Source: Pontederia crassipes
Taxonomy: Eukaryota > Streptophyta > Magnoliopsida > Commelinales > Pontederiaceae
Length of the DNA stretch: 64,000 nt
Assembly (NCBI GenBank): GCA_030549335.1
Contig: CM060194.1
Span: forward strand, 34,678,171-34,742,170
Direction of reading: 5' to 3'
Shown: positions 27,943 to 41,108 of the stretch, piece by piece
Layout: each line of letters opens with the position of its first letter
Numbering within the stretch: position 1 is the stretch's first letter
The notes under the pieces: model-generated
What the model was told of the DNA's origin: nothing
Seen by the model: only the letters and a program-made list of their open reading frames with translations
Database searches by the model: none
Program-made: the position numbers and the translations under genes

Positions 27943-29920
27943 ATGTTGTAAGAACCCTTCCTAGATGCAGAAATCCTATTGGAAAGAATAGACGTTCTAT
28001 TATATGATTTCCATGCAAGTTCACATTAAATTTCCCAATGATTTCATGTTCGGTATGAATGTTATACTAGTTGGTACCAATCTGTCATAGGTGATGAATG
28101 TTAAGCCGAACTATAAGCATGTTACATCAGTTCATACTTGAAATGTTATAATCTTTGATTAACCGCACCGACGATCACTGAAAGATGAATTAACGTTCGA
28201 TTTCTGCATAATAGAACCCAGCCCAAGCTATGATGACCGAGTTTGAACTCGGTCCGAATCCGCCATTAACGTAAAGCTCCGAGCTCAATGCGTACCAGCA
28301 ACCCGACACGGGTTACTTGCGACTCGGGCTGGGTTTGTCCCGAAGAAGACAATCAGGCAAGACGATTGTCTCGACCCGATCACATCCCAACTCGGGTCGG
28401 TTATGACCTACACTCGACCCGAGTTATACTCAAAGTTTTTTTCGAGATGAACTTCATTGAAATTCGACCTAGGTTTTGACCAACAGAACTATGATTTATA
28501 TGATTAGACTCTCGATTTAAGTACTTGATATCTAATATGTTTGTAATGATAATTATCTCATTTAGACATGTATTTTACCCTACATGACTATATAGAACCA
28601 ATGAATTGTTATATTGAATTGATTACATCCCTTCATCAAAACATGAATAAAGAATCGAACTACCACAAAGAATGATTTTGAACCATTATGAATCTTTATG
28701 TAATGAATGAAAAATGAACATAGAACGATTGACCGCTCCCTTTTCGATCGATCGAAGAACATGGATAAATGGGCGTACCGCTAAATGGAGCCAAAAGCGA
28801 ACGACCGCTCGACTTTCGAGCGTCCGATATGTGGACAAGAAGAATATGACCTTAATCGAATCCTCCTGATTTGATAAGCTTTCCACTTGATTGAAATCGA
28901 ATGATAATAACTTAAAGATGGAATGGAGTTATGCTTCATACCTCCTTGATCAATCTACGGATTGAAAGATAGTCCATGAATGATAAAGGATTATCATTGT
29001 CTATTTAGATGAGAGTTCTTCCCGATGTTTCCGCCTTGTGTGAGGTCATTTTGTCCGACGGGGCTGGCTGTGGCACTGATCCTCCACTGGCTCACTATGG
29101 TCTGGATAGTTGCACTCTTGCGTGCCTGAAATGGTATTCCCTAAAAGAAAGAAAGAGTTCTTCCAATGTATGAACATGATGAAAGAATGAATGGTCAAAA
29201 AATGAATGGAAGGACTTCGTCCTTATGAACATGAATATGTATAAGAACTATGAATACGAATGATGAACACGAATAATGAACTTGAAAATGAATATGGAAA
29301 AGACATGAACTATGATTCTCTTTTATGGACCCCTTTATTATGATTCTTTCAATTGATTATATATTTATTTCATGCTTATTCTGATAGAAATAATTTATGA
29401 TATATATGAACTCACACTTAACTTTATGCTAATGGTTGAGTTTGCTCGACTGTGTGATCCCCACGTGTACATGAAGATGATGTACGATGTGTTGATGTGT
29501 GTGCAGCGACTACAGTTCAGGTGGCGTGTGTACATGAACGTAGTATAGTCCAGTATAAGTCGCATATTTTTATGCTATATTAAGTTGTACATATACGAAG
29601 ATGGGACATATCAAGTTATAATCGATCATAGGCTTTTCTATGTCTAGTACTGGTGCCTTTACTTTTGTTACCTCATACTGAGATAATTTGATGTATCTTT
29701 TATTTTCACATTTTTTCTTTGTAACGAGACAGTTGACGTACCTTCATATACCTTGCTTCTGCATCCTCTTTTATTGTGGTATTATTTTAATTGCCAAGTC
29801 TTCCGCTTATATGTCATTTTTTTTATCATTCGAGTGAATGAAAGAATCAAAGAAAGATCGAAAAAAGTAACGATCAAGAAGATATTTCTTCACATGACGA
29901 GGTTGAATTTCGGGACGGCA
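27943..29920 (+). mobile_element. Probable large gypsy LTR (solo or fragment)
   Basis: Non-coding, about 2 kb. It starts TGTTGTAAGAACCC and ends GAATTTCGGGACGGCACA, resembling Tekay/Del-type LTR ends. It contains repeated CGGGT/CCCGA words (28210-28430) and a later ACGTGTACATGAAGATGATG-rich segment. No clear target duplication (ATGCA against AGCCA), and no second copy in the window. Confidence 0.4.
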
Positions 29921-32900
29921 CAAGCCATTTATCAAATTATCACATTTGTACTTTCTATGATTAGTAATACATTAATTATCACAATTATTTAGCGGGATGT
30001 ATATTAGGATTCAAGGAGATCTAATAATCTCAAGTTCCATTAGTTTCACTCTTCGGAATGCTAATAGTAACATGGATGAGGATGATAGGGGAAAAAATAC
30101 TAATACTAATAATCCCCGTGTTTGTCCCATGTTTGGATTTCAATTAAGGCGGTCTAGGATAGATTTTACTATTCAGTATATGAATAATTAAAATAGAGTT
30201 TAAAATTTTCCTTTCTAAAGTCTATAACTTATCTCCACCGGTCATAAAATTTAGAATATTGTGATTGGACATTTATTCACGATATATATATTTCTTTCTC
30301 TCTAAATAATTTTATTTAATATTTAATATCGTATTGTATTTTTCTAATACTTTCTTTTTTTTCTTATCAACATAAATTAATTTTTTATATTTTATTTTAA
30401 ATTTATTAATTTTCTCTTTATTTCATTATGAAAATATAATATTATAAATAAAATTGTTTATTAATAAAAATTCTTTTACATATATGGATATAATTTATAT
30501 ATTAATGTGTATTTATGTCTTCTTATAGTTAATGATTAATTCAATTGATATATTTTCTAAATATTTTATTCAACTTAATCAACTGTTATTCATTATCCGT
30601 TTAGATTTAACTTCTATCCACTCTCTCTTAATTAAATCACTATCTGCTTCAACCTTGTCAAATACAACATGAGAGTCGATTGCCATTTGCCACACAAAAA
30701 ATATCCTTCAAGGTAATAATTTTAATCTACCTTATATTATATATACACACACATTATATATACTATTTGTTTTATCACTTTCCTCCGTAATTTTTTTAAT
30801 ACTTTTTCCCTTTTACATAGGCATGATATAAACTTGCGAAAAAAAATCTATTAGTTCCAACGTGAAAGAAACCCCATTTTGCTCGTGGATGGAGAAGAAA
30901 GTTTTATACATTTATTCTATTGTATTAATTAATTAAAAATAAGCAGATATGTAAAAGAGCTAACCCAATGCATTATGTAAAAGATTAAAAACATCTCGCC
31001 TTTTTTTATAACTTGATTTCTATTTTCATTTTTTACTTTGGATATTACAAAAGAAAGGCTACACATATGCTAATCAAATATATATATATATATATAATAT
31101 GATAATTATGCTACTGTTCAAAAACATTAATTTCCCCTTCATTAATATACATAATAATATGAAGCACGTACGTTTACATAATATTTTAAAGAAATAACTG
31201 AAAAGACACTCGGATGCCCATTTTCCTATTTCATAAAATCGTGGAAAATAATCGAATGTAGAAAGACTATTTTGATCAATAATATAAGAAAAGAATAATA
31301 ATAGTAGTGGTACATTTGTTGTTGGGGGGGAAGGCGCCGAATGAACGGTTAGGATGAGGCCGTAAGACGGAACGGGCCAATGTCAGTAACAGGGCCCAGT
31401 TACTACTGCCAACGAAATGATGTCGGTCGATTGGGCCCCGCTTAATTGTACGACAACCGCAGCGCGATTTAGACGTCGGCCCAATCAACACAGCTGTCCG
31501 TTATGGCCTCATTTATGTCATGGGGCCCATTTGCTCCTTTTTTCGTCCGCTCTCTTGCTCGTTGCTTCTTTTTTCTTTTAAAATAATGTATAAGTAAATG
31601 CAAAAAAAAGGGAGTTTAAGCCCACCAATTCAATCAACTTATCAACCCCAGCTAAAAGAAATAGGGAAGATATTTTTATTGATGATTTTTTTAGTTTATC
31701 TTATTTGATCAACAAATTTTTTATTTGTATCTTTTCTTTTTAATTTGTGAGGGATACATCAGTCAGAAAACAATGAAATATGGAGATAGTTGAACAAAAA
31801 ACTTTTCCAAATAAAATTGATAATTCTTTCTTGTGATTGAAGTTTCCAATTTTTTTCCTTTCTAGCAATTCTATTATTTTTCTTATCTTTTTAAATTACT
31901 CTTTAGGATCCCTTGATTAATTTTTTTGTCCCGACAAAGGACAATCAGAATTGTTAGTGTTTTGTTGTCCTCTTTTGATTGGTGTTAACTAAATCTGTCG
32001 TCCTTGATTTGTTAAATGGAATCATTTTCTTTTCGATGAGATTAATGGAATCATTTTTTTTTCTTGGAACGTACATTTGACCAAGTTCATGTCACCTGAC
32101 CAAATGATGCAAATGCTAACCAAGGGCAATCTCACTTGCCGCACCAAGACGAGGATGCAATTTTTGGCAACAACGGCATAAACATAGGGCTTTCTTTTTT
32201 TTTACCAGTGTTTGGGAGAGAACGAAAACACAAATCCTAATTAAATTTGTGATTCAACCTCAGGATATTGTTTACAACAGACTAAAATTGGCTGCGGGTT
32301 CATGGACTAATTAATCCACTTGAATTTATTACCCGTACTTTCATAAATAAATAGTTTAATATATCTTTGTTTGTTACAAAGAAGGTTATAAATTAGGTAG
32401 CTTACTATTAGTTGTCTGTCTGATAATATTTTCATAAGTTAACTACGAGAAAAAGAAAACTACGATACAAAACATTTTCGTGAACTTTTTCAGCAAACAC
32501 GACGTATCTATTGAATTAATTTTGAATAATCCTGATACAAAATACGACAAAATTTACATTTTATGTATTTTTGTTTGTCTGTTTTGGCAAGAGTTATTCA
32601 TGTGGCCTAAGTGAGAGATACATATCTGCCTCATTTTCCTTTTTCCTGAAGTATACATGCAATCGCGAATTCCTACGTGCGAATGCGATGACAATTAATT
32701 AATACATGTCGGGACTCCACAAAAAAGGATGCCTAAATTGTTGGCATGTGCATGAGAAGAATGATGAGAGAAATTATTACACTTGAATGGAAAAGTGAGG
32801 TCGGGGGGGAGTTTGTCACAAAAGCATAGAGAATATGGTGACGACTAAAAGGGCCAGTAATTGGCCCCCGCCTCTGACTCCGATGCCATCCCTGTTTGTT

Positions 32901-33610
32901 CCAAGGAATTCATGCACAGTAAAAATTGCTCATCCCATTTCCGTCTAAATTTTATCCAATGGTTTTTAATGGCACTAGCATTATCAGACGCGTCCTTAAC
33001 CACCGCTACAACAAATCCATTGTTCGGACATTTCTTTTCGACACACCATTAACTGCACATCCAACAATGATTGATGGGCCTTTGACCCCTTCTAAGGAGT
33101 AGCCCAGTCAATGTTTCCTTTTTCTGAACCCATTGATTTAAATCGTAACAGTTGATGTCCTTGAGAGTTGAGTTCCATAGATATTCAAAGTAAATGCTAT
33201 GAAGATGAAATAAAAAGAAAAAAAAATGTAACAGACTTGTCATATAGGTACCAAAGACAATCTACAGACATAAAGTTCTCATTCCCTTTGACATAATAGA
33301 AGGAACGAAACATACCTGGATGCCAATTCAGCAATGGGATGAATAAAACTTCCATACATGGTAATTTGAGTTTGTTGCACAATCCAGATATTAAAGCTCA
33401 TCATATCCAGTGTTGCACATCTATTTCCATACATGTTTAGGTCCAAATATACAATCTAAGTTGAAAATCTCACTTGAAAAATCAGAAAATGATAATTTTT
33501 TTTTTACAAGGGCCAAGTTCAAATATCAAAAGATACTCTGAGTTGAGACTTGAGAATGAAATACAGAAAGCTGACACAAATCTCCTAAAGCCTGCATCTG
33601 ACAGCTAACT
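29921..33610. other. Intergenic DNA with one promoter-like GC island
   Basis: Mostly AT-rich with poly-T, poly-A and (TA)n tracts. The exception is the GGCCCA-rich block at 31374-31529. The last few hundred bases below 33611 are expected to contain the 3'UTR of the coiled-coil gene. No coding region recognised. Confidence 0.5.
31374..31529. promoter_or_regulatory. Cluster of GGCCCA (site II-type) motifs without an assigned gene
   Basis: Five TGGGCC/GGCCCA-type motifs lie at about 31374, 31392, 31432, 31478 and 31522, in a GC-rich island inside AT-rich DNA. Such clusters mark promoters of plant translation and housekeeping genes (TCP binding). No open gene is visible within about 2 kb on either side. 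Confidence 0.4.
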
Positions 33611-36557
33611 CTATAGAAAACGTTTATCTGATTGCAAGCCATTGCTGTTGTACAAGGAGTATCTATCTGCAGTAGGCATTGCATTCCTCATATCAACATG
33701 AGGTACTGAAACAACATCACGAAAGAGCGCTCTATCTGGTATTGAATTCCCATCACGGAAAAGTAGTGTATCTGGTTTTGATATTCTATCAAAAGTAAAT
33801 GTTCTATCTGATGGCAATTCAGAGTGTGGCAGTGAATACCTACTTACATTGGGCATTCCCATGCCCAAGTATGCATTATTAGAATATTGCTTATTCCCAG
33901 AAACCCCATATCCATTTAGGAGTTTTCCTTCTGTTGTAAGGTCTGAAGACAAGTATTGGGAGGAAGCAGGAACTCCAGAACCATGGGCGTATGTCATAAA
34001 ATGTGCCTTGTCTGAATCTCCAGATCCATATGAGAACGGCATATTTTCTTTTGTTAAATCTGAGTAACCAAGGGAATATCTGCTTGAGGCAGGGAGGGCC
34101 ATTCCTGAACTGTAAGTACTAGAATATCTATTTCCAATCAAATCACTTGGCCTGACTTCAGTACTTGAAGCATTGGAATATCCATTGTATTTGGTAGTAG
34201 TGGCATTTTCTTTTGAATCTCTAGATCCATATGAGAGTGGTGTGTCTTTTGCCAACCCTGGGTAACCAAGGGAATATCTACTGGAGGCAGTCAGGGCCAT
34301 TGCTGAACTGTATGTATTAAAATATCTATTCCCGATAAAATCACCTGAACCAACTTCAGTATATGAAGTACTGGGATATCCACTGTATTTGGTGGTAGTG
34401 GCATGCCTAAAGTCAGGATAGGTAATCGGCAAACTTGATCTTGAAGTATAGATCTCAGAGTTTGGAATTTGTGCTTGTTCAATAGCATCAGTTGGTAATC
34501 TGAACAAACCAGCAGAACCCACAGGAATTTTCAAGGTTTCATCAGGTACAGCTGTCTTAGAGTGATAGTCTGTTTGAGCAGACAAATGTGACTTCTGCAG
34601 CTCTTCTCTTAAAGAGATCTTGGCACGCTGAAGATCTTCCAGAACGCCTCCTAAGCTGCTGCCACTTGTTTGTGATATTAACACTTGATGTTGGTTTTGT
34701 CTGTTCCATGATCCCTTAGAGGTGTCCCTTCTAGAATCACTAGTTAGATCTCTCCCAGTTGATAAACTGAAGTTCATACGGTTGTGGCCAACATCATTAC
34801 TTGATCCACTATCAGAGTTCTCATATAGTAAATTTTGATTCTTTTTACCCACCGATGCCAAAGCACCACTATCAGTGATGTTAGCTGTCATAGTTTGTAT
34901 TTGACCCATAAAGTCATCCCTAGATGCGAGAGGATCACTTCCGCTTGAAGCTCTAGTCGAAACAATAGGTTCGATGCTGTTGGACAGCATTACTGCATTT
35001 GCACCTTGGTCTCCATTAGTCATTTCTTGATTTTGGCCAAACAATGTTTTGGTTACGGGATGATCTTCATCAGATGAAGTTCCGGTAACTTGCTTATTGG
35101 TGCTTGGATGAACTCCCTCCCTCAGCTTTTCATCCTCATCTTCATATGGTATTATGCTCAAAACCTCAGATGATTGCTTTTGCTGTTCAAATTTTTTTTC
35201 CGCAATATGACACTGGTTCCCAAGCCCAGAATAATCCTAAACATAAAAGGAACCACATACATTAAATTTTCTGGTAAGCAAGCAGTTAATATGAGAGACA
35301 AAATAGGTTTGACCTATTGAGACCGTTATAACCTAAGAGCATGCAAACCAGACCAACGAATCTGAGTAGGAGGCAAAAGTGAAATGCAAATGAAAGGGCA
35401 GCAGAAAGTTCTAGTCTCAAAATAAAGAAACCCCTATTTCCTATGTTAGAAATCATATGTAAAGATAGAAAGGTAAAACTTAGATTTAGTTATTAAAGGG
35501 TATTATTACCATGTTTGGACTGTTATTCTCATTGTATTTCTCTTCCCATTCTCTCTGAGCTTTTTCTTCAGCCTCATATTGTCCAATCAATTGAGCTTGT
35601 TGTTCAAGGAGCCTTTCCATTTCTTCGTCTCTTGCACTGCTGTCAATTGCGTAATGACTTCCATCACCTTCTTTGTTCTGGACGTCAAGAGAACATGATT
35701 CACTTCCAGAGGCTTCCATAGATAAATCAAGTTGGTCATCAGCACAGTCTGACCTAGATATCTCTCTCTGTTCACAAGCATCAAGAGAAGTATCATTTTC
35801 TCCCTCATCCTCAATAGATAGTCTGGTCAAAAAGGAATACAGTCATTAGAGCCTAAAATTGAACGAAGAAGATACATAAACCTAACACATATCTGAATCA
35901 TACCCCATTTGCTTCTGTTTTACTTTTCGGCATGACTTTCCCAAGCTATATTTTGGGGAAGGCTCGGATGACATCAATCTTAGTCGCCTCTGCCATTGCC
36001 TTAGTTGCTTCGCTTTTAGTTTTCTTTGAGAATCTGGGCTAGTACTGTGCCTTTTCCATGATAAGCTGCCAGCCTGCAATGGGGAACCTCCAGGCTCAGA
36101 GCTCGAATTCGCATCCTCTGCCCCGTTCATATCCGTCTTTGAAGCTGTGGGCACTTCATCACCTTTCAAGGTCTGGCTGCCCGCTTTCTCACTATTGGGA
36201 ACTTCGTCCCCTTCCGAGCTCGAGTCAACAACTTCAAATGGACCATCAACCCCATGAGCTTCGAGAATGGAGAGAACCTCCATTGTTTCTTTCTCAGCCA
36301 TCTTCCTCTGAGCAATCACTAATCTGAGCTGTTCTTCTAACTCCACAACCTGAAATCCACTCCGACAAGCACAAATGGCATCAACCAGGGAGCAAAAACA
36401 AAAATAAAAAAGAATAAAAACAACTATAGCAGGCATGTAGAATTCTCACCCTTTTAGTCAATTGCTCGGCCCTCTCCTTCGCAGCCTTTGAAACAGCTCT
36501 CTCCGAAAGTAATCGGGCGCGAAGGAACTCAATAGTCATGGCAGACGAGTCATCCAT
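33611..36557 (-). CDS. Plant coiled-coil protein of unknown function, four coding exons
   Basis: Coding exons in transcript order: 36557-36450, 36349-35904, 35822-35510 and 35236-33611; phases fit and the product is 830 aa. The start MDDSSAMTIEFLRARLLSER is typical of a conserved plant-specific family known only as coiled-coil or myosin-like proteins. Residues about 12-85 form a heptad-rich helix (AEQLTKRVVELEEQL). A basic stretch, KYSLGKSCRKVKQKQ, follows near 165-182. A second strong helix spans 250-285 (MERLLEQQAQLIGQYEAEEK), and a short one about 487-510. The remainder is Ser/Tyr/Gly-rich and likely disordered, with a tandem 66-residue repeat at 568-699. There is no signal peptide, membrane segment or catalytic motif. 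A 5'UTR intron lies upstream. Exon structure is well supported; function is unknown. Confidence 0.88.
34007..34402 (-). repeat. 198-bp in-frame tandem duplication inside the coiled-coil gene
   Basis: Units 34402-34205 and 34204-34007 encode residues 568-633 and 634-699. Shared parts include ATTTKY, IGNRY, TYSS, ASSRYSLGY and SYGS. Length is preserved exactly (66 codons each) despite many substitutions, so the repeat is old and apparently kept in frame. Confidence 0.9.
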
Positions 36558-36578
36558 GATAATACCGAGTCGGAAAAC

Positions 36579-36950
36579 CTGTGCTAACCACAAGAAATCA
36601 AGACCCAGAGGCAAAAATAGCCTCTTGATTCTTGAAGCAAACAAGGTCGCCTCATCAGACAACAACATTAAAAAAAAAAAAGAATTCCAGAAAGCAAACA
36701 ACAGCAATTGAGGCAGAGTAAATGAGGCCCAGAATCAAAATATTCAAATTTGGACAGTTCTAAGGAACGACAGCGCAGCAGTTTATGCCTACGCACAAAA
36801 ATTACAAACACACCCAATTCATGATACTGAGTCAACCAACAATGCAATTAGAAAGAAAATCAAGATTACATTGCATAAACAGCAAGATCCAAGAACTAAT
36901 CAACCAGAAAATGCAGGGAAAAAAAGGACGTGTACGGATTTGTCATATAC
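36579..36950 (-). other. 5'UTR intron of the coiled-coil gene
   Basis: The donor is GTATAT (36950-36945) after AATAAAG. The acceptor GCACAG ends at 36579, 21 nt before the ATG exon's start codon. An in-frame upstream extension to 36707 would run through this intron and is not favoured. Confidence 0.7.
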
Positions 36951-37470
36951 CTTTATTGTACAGATGAGCAGAGATCAGACGCAGAAGGCAGAACCACCGA
37001 TAGCCGGAGCAAATGTCCCCGAGTCCACCGCAAATTAGGAGGTCCACAATTTGGGGGGTGGATGGGAACGTGATCCTTTAAATGACGGTCTCCTTCGGCT
37101 TGTCCCCGTCGCCTCGGCGTGCGGGGTACGCGATGCGGAATAATACGCTAGGCGTCTCCCTCGGGAGGAAACAGAAGGGAGACGGCGAAAGGGACTAGGG
37201 GAGACCTGTTGCTGCAGCAGCAGCAGCAGCTTGCAGTGGGTGCAGCGGGAGGCGAAATGATAACGGCGGGCGGCGGCGATGAGCAGATCCGGTGGGCGGG
37301 TGCTCCGCGTCGTCGTCGCCCTCCTCAGATGAGCTCGAGAGAGGGCGCGGCGCTCGACTTCATGGGGTCAACTTCTAGTTGTTTCTTCGTCTTCGCTTAC
37401 ACGAAGTCCAAAGCCATCACTCGGGACGGTGGGTGGGGTGGGGTGCCAATTTGTTTAATGAGATGAGAAC
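36951..37470 (-). promoter_or_regulatory. First (non-coding) exon and CpG-rich promoter of the coiled-coil gene
   Basis: GC-rich, CpG-dense island immediately upstream of the 5'UTR intron, with a (CAG)n run at 37213-37229. It most likely contains the transcription start and promoter on the minus strand. A plus-strand 85-codon frame here (37209-37466) is low complexity (poly-Q, poly-R) and is not called a gene. Confidence 0.5.
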
Positions 37471-37806
37471 ATTTTTATGAGCCGATGGGTTTATTAAATG
37501 AATGCGCACATTTTATTATATATTTATATGCGCTTTTTTTTGTCACAAATTCCCCACTTTTGATTCATTACCATCTTTAATTAATGTGCCAACAATTTAA
37601 TTGCACAGAGCTAGTAATCTAATTTGAGTGTTATGATGAATAAATAGATAAATAAATAAACTTTTAACCGGCACTCGTGTTGCTAATTTTTCTCCTAAAA
37701 CTTCTCTTATCCACTCACATGATACAAACTCTTAAATTTAATAATTTTGGATAAATTTTATTACCTGAGTATCAGGAGAAAAAATAGGAAGATTTTTTAG
37801 TTTCCC

Positions 37807-37840
<34 letters not shown>

Positions 37841-39043
37841 AATTCATCATGAAAAATGTGGTTTTCAATCGCACTTTTTATGTTGAGAAAAATGATCAAA
37901 ATATGGGAAAAAAAATATAAACTTTCAAATTAATTATAAATTTAACTATTATAATTTTCCTTTTAAGAAATATATTATTAAATATAGGTTAAGCAATTCT
38001 CACCGATAAACAAAGTGGTGCATTGCAATTTTTATGCTTTAAGAGAACAAAAATTACTATTATTTTGTCATTTTATTAAATATACAGTATATGCATACAG
38101 AATAATGTTATATTTATATGTAACGAGTTAAAAAGTAAGTAATTGATGACATCATATTTGATTATGTGTATTTAATTGATATTTAACGATCTTATTATTT
38201 TCATACACTGTAATCGAAGTTACGATTTTATCAAATTTTGAATAAAAATAATAGTTTAATCTAAATCTATAACTTAAATAAAAGTATGTGTTCTTCTTTA
38301 TATTTTTTAGCTTTATAAAAATAACACACCACAAATTGTCGCAATAAAAAATATTATGTAAATTATTTTATATACTGATTTTAGCAATAGTCATTAATGG
38401 TTGAAATGTCGTTCTTGAGAAGTATTGATTGAAAATTGAATTTTAGAGAAATTTAGATTTTGTTTAATTAGTGCTGTTAAAAATAGAAAGTGTCATGAAG
38501 CTAGGAGATTAATCTATGAACGAACGTGTGTTCTTCTCTTGTATGATTTCCTCGTCCCATTATCATTTAATTTTTTATTTTTAAACTATTGTTATTTTTT
38601 AATATATAAATAATAATAAAATATTAATATATTATTTTCTATTTTAAACTATTATTATTGATAAAAATGATTCCCAACTTGATAATATTGATTGTCTATT
38701 ATTAAATGTTTTATTGATTATTTGATGCTATTATTAATATGTTAATTTATTTTTTTGCCATAAATCACTTTTTTATTTTATTTTTTTCAACAGTTTCCTT
38801 TTTGTCTACATTTCTTGCTCTCCTTTCATCAATACTTAATTCCCATTTCAATAAATTTCCTTTTTATTTTTCCCCTTTTAATTTTAAATACTGATTCAAA
38901 TATATTTCTTATTTTCTTTCCTTTTATATATTTTGTCTTCCATTTTCTAGTGGTTTTTTGTTCTTTTAATTTTTAGGTTGAAGTGAACTGGATTCTAATC
39001 GATTGGTTGGTTTATCGATTCAATCGAGTTCAACTATCAAATC
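37471..39043. other. AT-rich intergenic DNA
   Basis: No gene. It includes a (TA)n tract at 37811-37838. The end (about 38970-39043) has TCGATTCAATCGAGTTCAAC-type words seen in the CGGACC transposon family. Confidence 0.5.
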
Positions 39044-39795
39044 GAGTAAATTACATCAAATGTCCTTTAACTTTTACGTTTGCATAGCGATATTCTCTAA
39101 CTTTACTTTAATTATATTGAATTCCTTCATCTCTTACTCAGTCATTTCGCTGACGTGGTGACGTTTTCCCTTAATTACGTAGGCAACATCTGTCATGCAT
39201 ACTATTCTCCACATCAAAAAATTATTAAAAAAGTAAAATATAATATAAAATAATAATAATATATTTTTTTTAAAAAAAAGCACTCTCTCCTCTCTCTCTC
39301 TCGCCCTCCTGGCGCTGCGTCACCGGCGTCGAACGCAGCAAAACCTCAATCGTTCGCATATGAAGGTGGGTGAAATTTCTCCTTCAATACGAGTACATCC
39401 CACGAGATTTCCCGCTGGCTCCTCTCTCTCTTTCTCGCATACTCCTCTCTCTCGGCCGAGCTCTCTTTATTTTTGACGGGTGCTCCCATTGTCGATGCAC
39501 CGGAGGGAGGCAGATTGGGCGCCCAAGCGCTTGTTGATGGCGTCCTTCGCTCTAGCGCCCAGCGCCCAGGTCGCCGCCGTGACGTCCTTCGCTTTGGCAC
39601 CCAGACCTTCTTCCCTCTTCTTCTTCCAAATCGCACCCACATCGTCGCTAGCGTCCTTCACTTCGTCGTGGCCTCCAGAACAACCTCGGAAACTCGACAC
39701 AACAAGGAGCAGCTGCGGCAAGGGGGCAGTGTTTGTTGAAGAGATAGATAAGAGAGAGATCGAAGAGGGAGGGAGGAGAGAGAGGGAGAAAGATA
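39044..39795 (+). mobile_element. Truncated MULE of the GTAAATTAC family (left end only)
   Basis: Starts GAGTAAATTACATCAAATG, matching the left ends at 44033 and 46814. As in those copies, an AT-rich spacer is followed by a CTCTCTCCTCTCTCTC tract and a GC-rich cargo (about 39300-39740). No matching right end was found, so the 3' boundary is approximate. Cargo frames (39346-39853 region) are unconvincing. Confidence 0.6.
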
Positions 39796-41099
39796 AAATT
39801 TCGTGAAATTTTACGTTAGTCGTCCGATTACATTTGGACCATTCAGATCGCATGTTTTTTTTTAAACTGTTGGATCACATGGCGACTGATATTTTGCTTC
39901 ATGCTTTTTAATTGTTAAAATTTTAAGGATGGAAATAAATTTTCTCAACCATCTCGTCGAGTAATGCAACCATTATTTTTCGTTAGAATTAATGTTTCCT
40001 TTTCTGTTAAGCTAACAGGTGGCATCTTGTGGAAAGTCCACCTGATGATAGGAGTGACTTTTGCAGTTTGCTTGGCTCACATGTCTAGTACTCATTAATG
40101 TTCATGGGAAACTTCATTGTAACGACATGCCTATCCAGTTGTTTCCCCTTTTGAGTTGTTTCTCACAATGATCAGTTTGATTTTCTTTATCTTTCTTTAA
40201 TCATATCTGAATATCCTTTAACTGATAAAGATAACGCTTTTCGAAGCCAAAGTGTTTAAACTATGATGCATTGGGTTAATAAATTAATGATAGTTTTAAA
40301 TAAAAAAATCAATACAATTTTGTTATTGGATTAAATGCATCACGGTCATCAACTTTTAAACTTTCCTTTTAGAATTTTGGAAAATATTTGTATAACAAAC
40401 TATATAGATAAGAGGATGCTAAGAATGATATCTAATCTAAAAAGTATACATATATAGTTTAATAAAAAATTATTACTCTTTATTAAGAAAAAAACACGCC
40501 ATCAATCTTTAGCTCACATTATTATAGATGTATTTGATAATAATACCTATTAATAACTGGCACAAAAGGAATTTAGTTTACCATATTTAATAGTTGTTTT
40601 AAGGATATGAAAGCAATATGTTTTTTAGTCCAACAAAATAATTGCACCAAACCTCAAAGAAAAAAATATTGCGACTTAACTCTGCATCCTTCTCAACACT
40701 TTAGAATCTTACAACGTTGTTAAAAGTGTTCGGCATCAGTATTGTATGTGAAAGAGTTCATTTTGTTCCTCTTATTGATGTTTTTTATGTTTCTAATTAT
40801 CATAAAAGTATTCTTTTGTTCCTTTACTTTTATTTGTAATACTAGATGTTCCTTTGTGTTTTTTTTTGGGAGAAATAGGGGAAGGATGTCTTCTTTTTTT
40901 TTCTTTTTTTATTGTTGACAGATCTTTCACCTTTCTCTCCTTATATGTAACAACTATAAAAACCGAAAATTTAAATTTATTTTTTAAAAAACCAGATTGT
41001 TATTTCCTTTTAGGTATCTACTATCTAAGGAGTTAAATTTCCATAGCATTATTAAGAATAAATTCTGACTTCTTAAGACTTCCTTAATCCATAACAAGC
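39796..41099. other. AT-rich intergenic DNA
   Basis: No coding region or element ends recognised. Confidence 0.5.
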
Positions 41100-41108
41100 T
41101 ATGTACCA

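Noticed and set aside
37209-37466. 85-codon plus-strand frame with poly-Q start
   Set aside because: It sits in the CpG-rich promoter/leader of the minus-strand coiled-coil gene. Low complexity and no recognisable family.
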